From Planctomycetota bacterium (GTDB lineage: Bacteria; Planctomycetota; PUPC01; JACPCR01): a DNA stretch of 18,023 nt. Both the position numbers and the translations under genes were made by a program. Shown in pieces: positions 7,863 through 15,945 of this stretch (position 1 is the first letter of the stretch; every line of letters begins with the position of its first letter). The notes beneath the pieces are model-generated. The model did no database searches. It had not been told where the DNA came from and saw only the letters and a program-made list of their open reading frames with translations. The stretch spans positions 1-18,023 of the forward strand of contig JASLXP010000694.1 of the NCBI GenBank assembly GCA_030740295.1, written 5' to 3'.

Positions 7863-9419
7863 TCAATGCAGCACGGACTTGATGCCGAGCGTCTCGATCG
7901 TTCTCTCTCTCCATTCGAGGGCTTCCGGCGCACGAACAACGTCCACTGGGTTGTATTCATCCGTGAGGACAATGCCCGTGCCTGGCTCTGCCGGGAGCCT
8001 TCGCTGCTGCAGCGCGTAGGTAAGGTCGGCCACCCCTTCGTCCGGTGGGATATCAAATACCCAGCGCCGGGAGATCTCCGGCTCGCGTTCGGACGCAAAA
8101 TAGAATAGCGGTTGCACTCCGTCGTTATCACCTGAGCGATAGCCCCAGACGCTTGGGAAGGCCTCCTTCAACGTTCGATGAACCGAATTGGCCACCCAGC
8201 CCCCGGGCGCCGTGATGAGGTTGATGGCCAGGATCCCGTCGGGTGAGAGCCTGCGGCGTACGGCCTGGAACATCTCGCGGGTCACCAGATGGAAGGGAAG
8301 CACATCAGACGCGTAAGCATCAATCACGCAAAAATCGAACTCCTGGCGACAGTCCTCGACGAATCGGCGGCCGTCCTGCACGACAAGTTCACCGGAGTAA
8401 TTGAAGAAGCGGCGGGAGATCTCGGCCATCTTTGGATCAATCTCGACCGCCAGGGTCTCGATATCGTGCAGGCGAAGCAGACCGGGCAGCAGGCCTCCCG
8501 CGAGCCCGATGGCCAGGGCACGCTTCCCCTCACCGCTTTCGACCAGGTAAGGAAGCAGCTCAAGGTAGTATCCCTGCTCCGCGAGCAGGCGGCCGCGCTC
8601 CAGGCTGTAATGGCCCGCCGGCATGCCCGTCTGCAGGATCCCGTCCGCCAGCAGCAGCCGCTCGTCAACAGTTTCAAGCACGGCCAGCCTGCCATACGCG
8701 CTTTCGTCGCGGTAGATGATCTCGAAGGGATTGCCCTGGCTGTCGTGTAGAGCGATCCTCTCATCACGTTGCAGCCCGCCGCCTTTCAGGGCTGCCGCAG
8801 CAGGAAGCAGCACGACGAGACCTGCCGGTCCTATTTCGAGTGCGAGGCCAATCGCGCAGACGGCGATTACGCATCCGCCAACCAGCCGCACTGCGGTCGA
8901 TGTACCCGCGGCCGGAATGAGGTAGAACGTGACTGCAAGAGTTCCGGCGACGCTCCCCAGTGTAGAGAGTGCGTAAACGGTACCCGCGGTACGGCCACTG
9001 CTCTCGACGGCCCGCGACAGCAGCCGGATCACGAAAGGTCCCGTCATACCCAGCAACAGGAGGGGAACGAAGAAGATCGCAGTGGCGCTGGCCAACGCGC
9101 CCCAGCGCAGGCCGAATGCGCGATAGCAGGGGAGCATCACACCTCGCAGCCACGGCACGATGAGGGTAGCGATCCCTCCGCACATCAGGAGGACATAGAG
9201 CAGCCATGCCTTCGGAGACCGGTCGGCCAGCATACCTCCGACAAAGTAGCCCGAGGCCAGCGCGACAAGTGTGACAGAGATCAGCGCTCCCCAGACGTAG
9301 AGGCTGGAGCCATACAGGACGCCGATGACTCGGGTCCCCAGGACCTCCAGAGCCATCACCAACGCACCCATGGTGACGGCGACCACGACCAGGTAGAGCC
9401 TTCTGGCTTGTTCCTTCAT
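7863..9419 (-). CDS. MFS-like membrane domain fused to spermidine synthase-like domain
   Basis: The protein has 518 residues. Residues 8-210 contain about seven hydrophobic helices with small-residue loops (EVLGTRVIGVLYGSSLYVWG, SGYFVGGMLADRSPK), as in fused MFS/spermidine synthase proteins. Residues of about 225-450 form a class I methyltransferase/aminopropyltransferase fold. Visible elements are YGRLAVLE at 242, LLADGILQTG at 256, a glycine-rich nucleotide-binding segment at 303-310 (AIGLAGGL), the acidic motif VEIDP at 325-329, QDGRRF at 348-353 and the active-site-region IDAYASD at 366-372. Known members are mostly uncharacterised, and true polyamine synthesis should not be assumed. AGGAAGGA about eight bases before the ATG supports the start. 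It follows the propeller gene at 9574-11763 on the same strand, with 154 bp and an inverted repeat between them. Confidence 0.85.
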   Translation of the reverse strand: MKEQARRLYLVVVAVTMGALVMALEVLGTRVIGVLYGSSLYVWGALISVTLVALASGYFVGGMLADRSPKAWLLYVLLMCGGIATLIVPWLRGVMLPCYRAFGLRWGALASATAIFFVPLLLLGMTGPFVIRLLSRAVESSGRTAGTVYALSTLGSVAGTLAVTFYLIPAAGTSTAVRLVGGCVIAVCAIGLALEIGPAGLVVLLPAAAALKGGGLQRDERIALHDSQGNPFEIIYRDESAYGRLAVLETVDERLLLADGILQTGMPAGHYSLERGRLLAEQGYYLELLPYLVESGEGKRALAIGLAGGLLPGLLRLHDIETLAVEIDPKMAEISRRFFNYSGELVVQDGRRFVEDCRQEFDFCVIDAYASDVLPFHLVTREMFQAVRRRLSPDGILAINLITAPGGWVANSVHRTLKEAFPSVWGYRSGDNDGVQPLFYFASEREPEISRRWVFDIPPDEGVADLTYALQQRRLPAEPGTGIVLTDEYNPVDVVRAPEALEWRERTIETLGIKSVLH

Positions 9420-9510
9420 GAGACTATTCCTTCCTGCAGGATCGGACAGGTTTTACACATGCTCCTGGTAACTGAAGACGGAAGAAACTCCACCGATTCG
9501 ATACAGCTAA

Positions 9511-9568
9511 CGTAGGATGGGCGTCCTCGCCCGTCTGGAGCGAACCCACAAGAGACGGCCATCCTACG
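9511..9568. repeat. Interrupted inverted repeat between two minus-strand genes
   Basis: CGTAGGATGG at 9511-9520 is perfectly complementary to CCATCCTACG at 9559-9568. An inner pair, CCGTCT at 9531-9536 with AGACGG at 9553-9558, extends the stem after a ten-base bulge on one side. The bulge region itself can form GGGCG (9519-9523) with CGCCC (9528-9532). The element ends five bases from the stop codon of the propeller gene, so it would lie in its 3' untranslated region. No run of T follows in that gene's direction, so it is not a standard terminator. It could be a dispersed repeat, an RNA-stability hairpin or an attenuator. Confidence 0.7.
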
Positions 9569-9573
9569 ATGAA

Positions 9574-11763
9574 CTAATTTGCAGCGAGGTCGATCCGCAG
9601 GATGCCTTCGTAGACCCTGAGCCAGAGGATCCCGCCGTCCTGGCAGAGCACGCCGGGCTTGAAGGTTCCTCTGAGGAATGCGTACGCTTTCTTCTCTCCG
9701 GCAGCCCGATTCTTCCGGTGGAGGTAGTTGGATTTCTTTTGGCAAGACCACTGGTACTTCGCAGTTTTTCGAGGCCTCGGGAACTTCTCGGTCCCATCCG
9801 CCTGTCGCCAGGCTTTACCGTCATATACTGCCGTCCCTTTTGACTCGATCACCGGCACTGACTTCAGACGCACCGGTACCACGTTCTTGGTTGGGCTGCT
9901 CTTCACCCAGAGCCTGCCCTGTGTATCGATGGCCAGCCGGTCGACCTTACGGCCGGCCAGGCGTCCGATGGTGGTGCATTCCATGGTCTTCTTGTTGAGC
10001 CGGCTGATGGTTCCGGCATCCCCGCCGATCCACAGCGTGTCGCCGTCGGGCACTGCCGTACTGGCCGACCAGTAGAACCTCGAGTGTGTCTCGATGACCG
10101 TCTCCCATTTGCCCGGCTCGCCCGTTTCGCAGGCCAGTGCATTCTCACTCAGCGCCCAGATGCGTCCGGCATAGAGTCCCACATGAAGTGCGCGCGGTTC
10201 CGCTTCGGCGAAGATGACCCGTTTTCCGTGTGACTCCGAAACCAGGATAACTCCTTCCTGCTCTCCCATGAGACCCACGCCAGATGAGTGATCCTCAAAC
10301 TTCGCTTTCCACGGTTCAGTCGGAGACGGCCGCCGGGCGAACACACCGATGGCATGGCGGTGCCCTCCGTAGTATGTCGCGGGGAACATCTTGAAGATGC
10401 AGTGCATGGCTGTTTTGCTCATCGCAAGCCCGATGACAGCCTTCGGAACAAGCTGGTCAACCAGCATCTTCCCGGTCTGTCCAAGAACGTAGAGGCTCTC
10501 GCCCTGGGGCATGGGAAGTGAGACGGTCTCCCAGTTATCCGTCTTGGGGTGTCTCACGTGCATCGCGAGTCCGGTCACTTGAGGAACGAGGCGTTTGACG
10601 TGCATCATTCCCGGGTGCGCAGAGCGCGTCACCAGATTCTTGATCACCAGAGAGGTCGCGCATACCTGGCCGTCGAAGCTGCCCAGCCACGTGATCTTGG
10701 TGGCGGGCTGACCGTTGATCTCGGTGAAGCTCTTCCAGGTCCTGGCCTTCTTGTCGAACATAGAGATGCCGCCTCCCCTGTAACGAGACTTCTCCGCATC
10801 CTGCGCGGGCTCCGTGGCGACCCACATGTGTCCCGGCGAGTTGACCAGGAATTGATGACGCCCCTCGGCCAGGCCATGGCCTGCCGTATAATGCTCGGCA
10901 CTCCCGTCGCCACGGTGGCAATCAACCCCCTTGCTCGTCAGAGCCCACAAATCGTCGCCGTCAGCCTCTAACTCCCATGCATCCCCTGCAGCCCTTTTCC
11001 AGGCGGCCCCGGAACGGAGATCCGTGCAGTCAAGACTCGACAGACTACCCATCGACAGCACCCACAGTTTGCCGCCGACCACTACCGCGTCCTGGATCAT
11101 TGAGCTGGTGGCAGACCTCCAGCGTGTCTGCCAGATTCCCTGGTCAAGCCGGCGGGCGATGGCCTTTGCGGATGGCAGTGTGCGTAACTTCTGCCATTCG
11201 GCTTTCCCCCGTTCCAGGGCGAAGGTGCCGGTCTCCGCGACAACGTAGACCGCGTTGGGAGCGGCAACCAGCTTCGCTTTTCTGAACGTGGGCATGGGCG
11301 CCTCAGTGAAACGTCCGGTGGAAGTGTCAAGCATTCCAAGCCCGGTCCGGCAGATGATCCAGAGGTTCTTGCCGTCTATGACCAACTCGTCAACGGGGCT
11401 GTCAGGGAGCCCGTCAGCCAGCGTGAAGCTGGCAACACGCTTTCTCGTGGCCAGGTCAATCCCGTCGATACGCGAGTCGGTCGCCAGCCACATTGTTTTC
11501 CCGTCGCACGCGTAGGAGGAGAATGTGTTCCGTCGGCTGATCAGCCGGCCATCCATAACCTTGGCCCCGGCGATGTCCTTTGGCAATCTGGAGGCTTTCT
11601 GCGCGGGCACGACGATCGAACTGAGCACGCAGTTGCCCCTGCGCCACAGTTCATCCATCCCCGCACGGGTCTTCGCGGAAGGCGGTTCGGCCATCGCCGA
11701 GCAGGCCAACAGAACCAGAAAGACTCGTGAAAATGCAAAGGCGATTCTTCGTCTGCGGGTCAT
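9574..11763 (-). CDS. Secreted beta-propeller protein (Reg_prop-like blades)
   Basis: The predicted product has 729 residues from the ATG at 11763. I chose that start over the longer frame reaching 11931 because GGAGGAG lies about ten bases upstream and a classic export signal follows: MTRRRRIAFAFSRVFLVLLACSAMAEPP, probably cut after AMA. The mature protein has many beta-propeller blades of the two-component-regulator type. They are recognisable by repeated Trp/Leu-rich cores: TMWLATDSRIDGIDLAT, NLWIICRTGLGMLDTSTGRF, KLWVLSMGSLSSLD, DLWALTSKGVDCHRG, HMWVATEP, RIWALSENALACE, TLWIGGDAGTISRLNK and RLWVKSSP. No kinase, DNA-binding or obvious enzyme domain is attached, so this is a stand-alone periplasmic or surface propeller, perhaps for ligand binding. 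It shares a 248-bp divergent intergenic region with the transporter gene at 12012 and may be co-transcribed with the fusion gene downstream. Confidence 0.75.
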   Translation of the reverse strand: MTRRRRIAFAFSRVFLVLLACSAMAEPPSAKTRAGMDELWRRGNCVLSSIVVPAQKASRLPKDIAGAKVMDGRLISRRNTFSSYACDGKTMWLATDSRIDGIDLATRKRVASFTLADGLPDSPVDELVIDGKNLWIICRTGLGMLDTSTGRFTEAPMPTFRKAKLVAAPNAVYVVAETGTFALERGKAEWQKLRTLPSAKAIARRLDQGIWQTRWRSATSSMIQDAVVVGGKLWVLSMGSLSSLDCTDLRSGAAWKRAAGDAWELEADGDDLWALTSKGVDCHRGDGSAEHYTAGHGLAEGRHQFLVNSPGHMWVATEPAQDAEKSRYRGGGISMFDKKARTWKSFTEINGQPATKITWLGSFDGQVCATSLVIKNLVTRSAHPGMMHVKRLVPQVTGLAMHVRHPKTDNWETVSLPMPQGESLYVLGQTGKMLVDQLVPKAVIGLAMSKTAMHCIFKMFPATYYGGHRHAIGVFARRPSPTEPWKAKFEDHSSGVGLMGEQEGVILVSESHGKRVIFAEAEPRALHVGLYAGRIWALSENALACETGEPGKWETVIETHSRFYWSASTAVPDGDTLWIGGDAGTISRLNKKTMECTTIGRLAGRKVDRLAIDTQGRLWVKSSPTKNVVPVRLKSVPVIESKGTAVYDGKAWRQADGTEKFPRPRKTAKYQWSCQKKSNYLHRKNRAAGEKKAYAFLRGTFKPGVLCQDGGILWLRVYEGILRIDLAAN

Positions 11764-12011
11764 CAGATACGTACTCCTCCAAGATAATGACGCCGCCTGG
11801 GGAAATGTCCCCGAGTGTTGCCGCCGAAACGAACTGAAGAGCCAAGCGTGAATCGGTCCACGGCCGAGAGCATTACTTCCCTGTCCGGCAACCTCGCACG
11901 AGTATAACGATTCAGAAATAAATAGAAGCAATTGGACCCTTCCTGAAAGAGAACTTTCTGTTTAGGATGGTGCCTCTGATCCCTCCTCATTCCCCTCATC
12001 CCCGAATTCTA
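11764..12011. promoter_or_regulatory. Divergent intergenic region with probable promoters
   Basis: This gap separates two genes transcribed away from each other, so it must hold promoters for both. On the minus strand TATACT (complement of 11901-11906) resembles a -10 box, but only a poor -35 (TTGCTT, spacing 19) lies upstream. On the plus strand TTGGAC near 11931-11936 could be a -35, without a convincing -10. The area around 11900-11930 is noticeably A/T-rich for this DNA. I see no clear operator palindrome. The individual boxes are weak; the regulatory role rests on gene orientation. Confidence 0.35.
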
Positions 12012-13295
12012 ATGTCAGATTCACAGGACAGTATTCAGCCAGGTGGTCCTTCCGGTGCCTTAAGTAGCTTGCAGGCACGCGTGTTCTTTCTCACTTGGCT
12101 CAGCTACGCGTCGTATTACCTGACCCGCAAGAACTACAGCGTGGTAAAGACCACACTGCAGAATGACTTCGGCCTAACAAAAATGGACCTGGGCAACGTT
12201 GATTCTCTTTATCTGACTGCATACGCCCTCGGCCAGTTCATCTGTGGGGCATTGGGCGACAGGTACGGGGCAAAGAAAATGCTAGTGTTTGGGATGTTTG
12301 CGACTGCAACGGCGAGTCTGGTCTTTGGTCTCGGATCTGCATTCCTCATCTTTCTTTTCGCCTTTGGCATCAATGGACTGTTTCAATCATCTGGGTGGCC
12401 GAACAATGTTAAAGCGATGAGCCGATGGTTCAGTATTCGTGTTCGTGGTTTCGTCATGGGGTTCTGGACCACGAACTATCAGGTGGGTGGCCTGGTCGCG
12501 ACCGCCCTTGCTACTTTTCTTCTCGCAAATCATGGTTGGCGAACCGCATTCTTCGTACCGGCGGTGTGGGTCGCCTTCGTCGGGGCCTTGCTTCTGTTTC
12601 TATTAGTCGAGAAACCTCAGGACAAGGGCCTGGAAATACCCGGCCCTGAGACGAAACCAGTTAATGCTGCGGATCAGGTGAAGGCATCAAAGCCTCCGTT
12701 TCTCGAGATGATCTCACAGCCAATTGTACTGGGGCTTGGCACGGCCTATCTGGGGCTGAAGTTGATCCGCTACAGCCTGCTGTTCTGGCTCCCGTACTAC
12801 AATAACAAAGCCCTCGGCTACAATGTTGAAGAAGCCGGTTACCTTTCGATGATGTTTGAGGTCGGGGGCATCGCAGGGGCGATCACAACCGGGTGGGTTT
12901 CAGACAGATTCTTCCCGGGAAAACGTGCAAAGCTGGCAGCGCCGATGATGTTCATGCTGGCTGGCGCACTCTTTCTGTTCCAGAGAGTGGGTTCGACGGG
13001 AGAGATTCCCTATGCCATATCGATGGCGTTGGTAGGATTCTTCCTCTTCGGTCCGGACACCCTTGTTGCCGGCGCGGCCGCTCAAGACGCCGGCGGCGAC
13101 AAAGCTTCGGGGTCCGCAGCCGGGATCATCAACGGAATCGGCTCCGTCGGGGGAGCCCTGTCTGGAGTGATCACGGCCTACGTGACCGAACGGTGGGACT
13201 GGGAGCGTTTGTTCTATGTATTCGTAGCAGTGGCCATCGTTGCAGGAACGGCTCTGTTGATGTTTTCGGTGTTCACTCGCAAGTCAGAAGAATAG
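12012..13295 (+). CDS. MFS transporter, organophosphate:phosphate antiporter (GlpT/UhpT-like) family
   Basis: This 427-residue inner-membrane protein resembles glycerol-3-phosphate and hexose-phosphate antiporters. Family hallmarks are YASYYLTRKNYSVV in the first helix, where the Arg matches the conserved substrate-phosphate-binding position of GlpT, the loop motif GDRYGAKKM, and GWPNNVKAMSRWFSIRVRGFVMGFW after helix 4. About twelve hydrophobic segments are visible in two halves joined by a charged loop (VEKPQDKGLEIPG). I prefer the ATG at 12012 (MSDSQDS) to the one at 11967, because the extra 15 residues are proline-rich and unlike the family; neither start has a good ribosome binding site. 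Substrate cannot be read from sequence. Sugar phosphates are likely for the family, but homologues near catabolic enzymes may carry sugar acids. The UroD-like gene follows on the same strand after 117 bp. Confidence 0.85.
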   Translation: MSDSQDSIQPGGPSGALSSLQARVFFLTWLSYASYYLTRKNYSVVKTTLQNDFGLTKMDLGNVDSLYLTAYALGQFICGALGDRYGAKKMLVFGMFATATASLVFGLGSAFLIFLFAFGINGLFQSSGWPNNVKAMSRWFSIRVRGFVMGFWTTNYQVGGLVATALATFLLANHGWRTAFFVPAVWVAFVGALLLFLLVEKPQDKGLEIPGPETKPVNAADQVKASKPPFLEMISQPIVLGLGTAYLGLKLIRYSLLFWLPYYNNKALGYNVEEAGYLSMMFEVGGIAGAITTGWVSDRFFPGKRAKLAAPMMFMLAGALFLFQRVGSTGEIPYAISMALVGFFLFGPDTLVAGAAAQDAGGDKASGSAAGIINGIGSVGGALSGVITAYVTERWDWERLFYVFVAVAIVAGTALLMFSVFTRKSEE

Positions 13296-13412
13296 AGGGG
13301 CAAGACGGTGGACACGAGAAATCTTCCAACGGGACGCGTCGCCTTTCAGCTTTCCGTGGGCACGCTAACATGCAGGTAGTGGCTTGAGACATTCCTGAAA
13401 CATGTGCAGCCA

Positions 13413-14540
13413 ATGACCTCCAAAGAACGGGTTTGCAGAGCATTACAGCATGTAGAGCCTGACCGGGTTCCGGTGGGTGAGGTCTATGTGGATTACCCCA
13501 TCGTCGAAGAGGTTCTTGGCCGCAAGACCTATTATCGGTCCCATGCGCGGGAAACTTTCGCCCTCTGGGAGGGACGGCGTGATGAAGTGGTGGACAACCA
13601 GAAGCGAGACCTCGTCGAGTTTGTTCGCAAGACGGAGTTGGACACAGTGCCGGTCTGGCCGGTGCCTCCGAGAAACCGGGTCGTAGAGCCGCCTCAGGCC
13701 ATCGGCGAGAATCTGTGGGAGGATCGAGCCGGCAATGTTCTCCGGTATGTTCCCCAGACAGAGGATCTGATTGTTGCCGAGCGCGGCACCAGGCAAGTCA
13801 AACCCGAACCCCAGGAACCACCCGATGGGTCCGAATGGGAGCTGTGGGACTATGTCGTGCAAGAATTAGGCGAGACTCATTTCATCCTCGCCTCTGGCGG
13901 AACGTCGCTGGGTCTACCCGGTTACACGGACATCGAGAATCGTTTCACGAACTTCGAAGCCTGGATGCTGCGGATCATGGACGACCCGGAAAGCATCGCG
14001 GAAGAGGAAGTCCGTAATCTTCAGGGCTATCGGGAACGGGTGAAAGCGCTGGCTGAGAGAGGGCTGGACGCCATTCGGCTTTCACCGGACTATGGTTACG
14101 GGCGTGCGACGTATTGCTCCCCTGAACTGTACCGCCGGGCATTTCTGCCTGGGCTCAAGGGCATCTGCGAAGAGATCCACGCCGGCGGTCTGAAGGTGCT
14201 CTTCCACTGCGACGCGAACATGTCCCAATTGCTGGACCAAATGGTGGAAGCGGACGTTGACATCTATCAGTCCATCGAACCGCACGAACCCATCGACCAT
14301 TACAAGCGCGAAGTGGGAAATCGTCTGACCTTGTGGGGAGGGGTCTCATGCCATGATCTTTGCACATCGCCACCGGAGGAGATTCGGCGTCAGGCAAGAT
14401 TCGCGGTTCAGAACTGCGCGCCCGGAGGAGGATTCATCCTCGGCAGCAGCCATAACATCATGACCGCCACGCGTTACGACAACTTCATGGCCATGCTTGA
14501 CGTGGCGTTTTCAGAAGGGACGTATCCCCTCGGCTCCTAG
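13413..14540 (+). CDS. Uroporphyrinogen decarboxylase-family protein (UroD/MtaA-like barrel)
   Basis: The product has 375 residues from ATG at 13413; a GTG three codons upstream (13404) is an alternative. It has the UroD-family TIM-barrel pattern: MTSKERVCRALQHVEPDRVPVGE at the start, GLDAIRLSPDYGYG and YRRAFLPGLKGICEEIHAGG in the middle, then VLFHCDANMSQLLDQMVEADVDIYQSIEP and LTLWGGVSCHDL. The RQAGRY-type N-terminal substrate motif of true uroporphyrinogen decarboxylase is absent, so haem synthesis is unlikely. The His-Cys at the HCDAN motif lies where methyltransferase relatives (MtaA, CmuA) have an H-x-C zinc site, but the spacing differs. Many relatives in Planctomycetes-like genomes lie among sugar-catabolism genes and are uncharacterised; a role in methyl transfer or C-C lysis is only possible. 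A hairpin repeat starts 11 bp after its stop. Confidence 0.8.
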   Translation: MTSKERVCRALQHVEPDRVPVGEVYVDYPIVEEVLGRKTYYRSHARETFALWEGRRDEVVDNQKRDLVEFVRKTELDTVPVWPVPPRNRVVEPPQAIGENLWEDRAGNVLRYVPQTEDLIVAERGTRQVKPEPQEPPDGSEWELWDYVVQELGETHFILASGGTSLGLPGYTDIENRFTNFEAWMLRIMDDPESIAEEEVRNLQGYRERVKALAERGLDAIRLSPDYGYGRATYCSPELYRRAFLPGLKGICEEIHAGGLKVLFHCDANMSQLLDQMVEADVDIYQSIEPHEPIDHYKREVGNRLTLWGGVSCHDLCTSPPEEIRRQARFAVQNCAPGGGFILGSSHNIMTATRYDNFMAMLDVAFSEGTYPLGS

Positions 14541-14551
14541 CATAGCTTCAT

Positions 14552-14631
14552 CTGGATACTCGATGCTCGATACTGGATACTCGATGCCGCCTCCTTGCCT
14601 TACCAGCATCCAGCATCAAGCATCCAGCATC
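14552..14631. repeat. Inverted arrays of degenerate heptanucleotide repeats
   Basis: Two heptamer arrays face each other. The left array, 14553-14587, has five units of the form T(G/C)GAT(A/G)C. Within it the 15-mer CTGGATACTCGATGC occurs at 14552-14566 and again at 14573-14587. The right array, 14604-14631, has four units: CAGCATC, CAGCATC, AAGCATC and CAGCATC. The right array read on the other strand is GATGCTG repeated, which matches the left array with G/A changes, so the two arms can pair into a long imperfect hairpin around a 16-base spacer. It fills the gap between the UroD-like gene and the next gene, ending 19 bases before its ATG. Confidence 0.75.
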
Positions 14632-14650
14632 CTCCCCCGAGTAGAACACC

Positions 14651-15838
14651 ATGTCTGACCGCAAGAAAATCGCCGCCGTTATCACCACGTACTATCCCCG
14701 CTCTCACGCTGATGTGCTTCTTGGAAAGTTCCTCGAAGGCTTCCCGACCGACGACGGACATGTCGATCCGCGAGTCGATGTCGCCTCCGTTTACATGGAT
14801 CAGCGGCATAAGGACGACATGTGTTATGGGTTGTCGGAAAAGCATGGCTTCCGGATGTGCGAGAGTATTCGCGAAGCCATGATTCTGGATGAGAAGGAAC
14901 TGGCTGTCGATGGCGTGTTGATCGTCGGAGAACATGGCGATTACCCCTGGAACAGAAGGGAACAGCATCTTTACCCGCGAAAGTATTTCTTTGAGCAGGT
15001 CACGGGAGTCTTTGAGGAAAGCGGACGGAGTGTGCCGGTCTTCAGCGACAAACATCTCTCATGGAACTGGCACGATGCAAAGTGGATGGCCGACCAGGCG
15101 AGTGAGTTGGACTTTGCATTCATGGCAGGCTCTTCCATCCCCTATTCCTGGCGTTCGCCGTGGGTGGAATTTGATAAGGGAACTCTGTTCGAAGGCGCAA
15201 CAGCCGTGGGTTACGGGGGCAATGAAAGCTACGGCTTTCACATGCTGGAGGGATTGCAGTGCATGGTCGAACGCCGAAAAGGAGCGGAAACCGGTGTCGA
15301 GGCAGTGCAGTGCCTCGAAGGCGAAGAGGCATGGAAAGCGGCCGGCGATGGTCTATGGAACGCTTACCTGGCAGAAGCTGCCTGCTCACATGTGCCTGAT
15401 ATGACAGACGAGCCCATGCGCGAAAAATCGGAAAATCCCTGCGTCTTCCTCGTCGATTATCAAGACGGCTTCAACGCTGCTGCGGTCATGCTCCACGGAT
15501 ACTCCCGCAGCTTTGGATTTGGAGCACAGGTCGGGGGAGAGACCGTGTCCTTCGACTACGTGCTCAAGAACGGCGAGCCGTGGTCTCACTTCAGCTATCT
15601 GGGTTTGAATATCGAAGAGATGTTCATCACCTGCAAACCATCTATGGCTTACGAGCGAACGCTGCTGGTCACCGGCATGTTGGAGGCCGCCATGATCTCT
15701 CGTCACGAGGGGCATCGCCGAGTGGAGACACCGCACCTGAACGTCGCCTACGAGTCTTACAACGAGTTGCCCTATCATCCGCGGAAGGAGAAGCCAGAGG
15801 GCGCATCGGTTGGCAAAGAAGAGGGAGACGAATCCTGA
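14651..15838 (+). CDS. Conserved protein of unknown function with Rossmann-like N-terminal half
   Basis: The product has 395 residues. I cannot assign a named family. The N-terminus, KIAAVITTYYPRSHADVLLGKFLEG, looks like the first strand and helix of a nucleotide-binding fold as in Gfo/Idh/MocA oxidoreductases, but the usual glycine-rich G-x-G-x-x-G loop is missing. Strongly patterned segments follow: DVASVYMDQ, AVDGVLIVGEHGDYPWN, VPVFSDKHLSWNW, FAFMAGSSIPYSWRSPW and GYGGNESYGFHMLEGLQCMVERRKGAE. The clustered His, Asp, Trp and Arg residues suggest an active or metal-binding site. There is no signal peptide, so it is probably cytoplasmic. The C-terminus is charged and variable. It starts at ATG 14651 without a visible ribosome binding site, directly behind the heptamer hairpin and downstream of the UroD-like gene, which suggests a shared pathway. 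Confidence 0.75.
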   Translation: MSDRKKIAAVITTYYPRSHADVLLGKFLEGFPTDDGHVDPRVDVASVYMDQRHKDDMCYGLSEKHGFRMCESIREAMILDEKELAVDGVLIVGEHGDYPWNRREQHLYPRKYFFEQVTGVFEESGRSVPVFSDKHLSWNWHDAKWMADQASELDFAFMAGSSIPYSWRSPWVEFDKGTLFEGATAVGYGGNESYGFHMLEGLQCMVERRKGAETGVEAVQCLEGEEAWKAAGDGLWNAYLAEAACSHVPDMTDEPMREKSENPCVFLVDYQDGFNAAAVMLHGYSRSFGFGAQVGGETVSFDYVLKNGEPWSHFSYLGLNIEEMFITCKPSMAYERTLLVTGMLEAAMISRHEGHRRVETPHLNVAYESYNELPYHPRKEKPEGASVGKEEGDES

Positions 15839-15945
15839 AGGTGGCCTCGCGCATCAGAGCATCCGTCTGACTTCCCATCGCTGGCGTCAGACGCCTCGGC
15901 ATTCCCGATGATGGTGAATGGTTGATGGATATGCAGCAGCATCTG

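Noticed and set aside
7451..8131. Minus-strand open frame spanning the gap between the two convergent genes
   Set aside because: It overlaps the ends of both well-supported genes in other frames and shows no protein-like pattern.
8769..9515. Plus-strand open frame opposite the MFS-spermidine synthase gene
   Set aside because: Its composition is extremely rich in Arg, Gln, Asp and His with no fold pattern, while the opposite strand codes for clear membrane helices.
9511..9568. Inverted repeat considered as an intrinsic terminator of the propeller gene
   Set aside because: No T-run follows the stem in the direction of transcription, and the stem is interrupted by a large bulge.
9416..9751. 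Minus-strand open frame touching the start of the fusion gene by four bases
   Set aside because: The end-start overlap looks attractive, but the frame lies mainly inside the propeller gene in another frame, reads through the inverted repeat, and has low-complexity Arg/Pro-rich sequence.
13404..13415. GTG at 13404 considered as the start of the UroD-like gene
   Set aside because: The ATG three codons later begins the usual family N-terminus (MTSKERV), and neither has a ribosome binding site to favour the GTG.
14552..14631. Heptamer arrays considered as a CRISPR array
   Set aside because: Units are only seven bases, contiguous and without spacers, and no cas gene is nearby.
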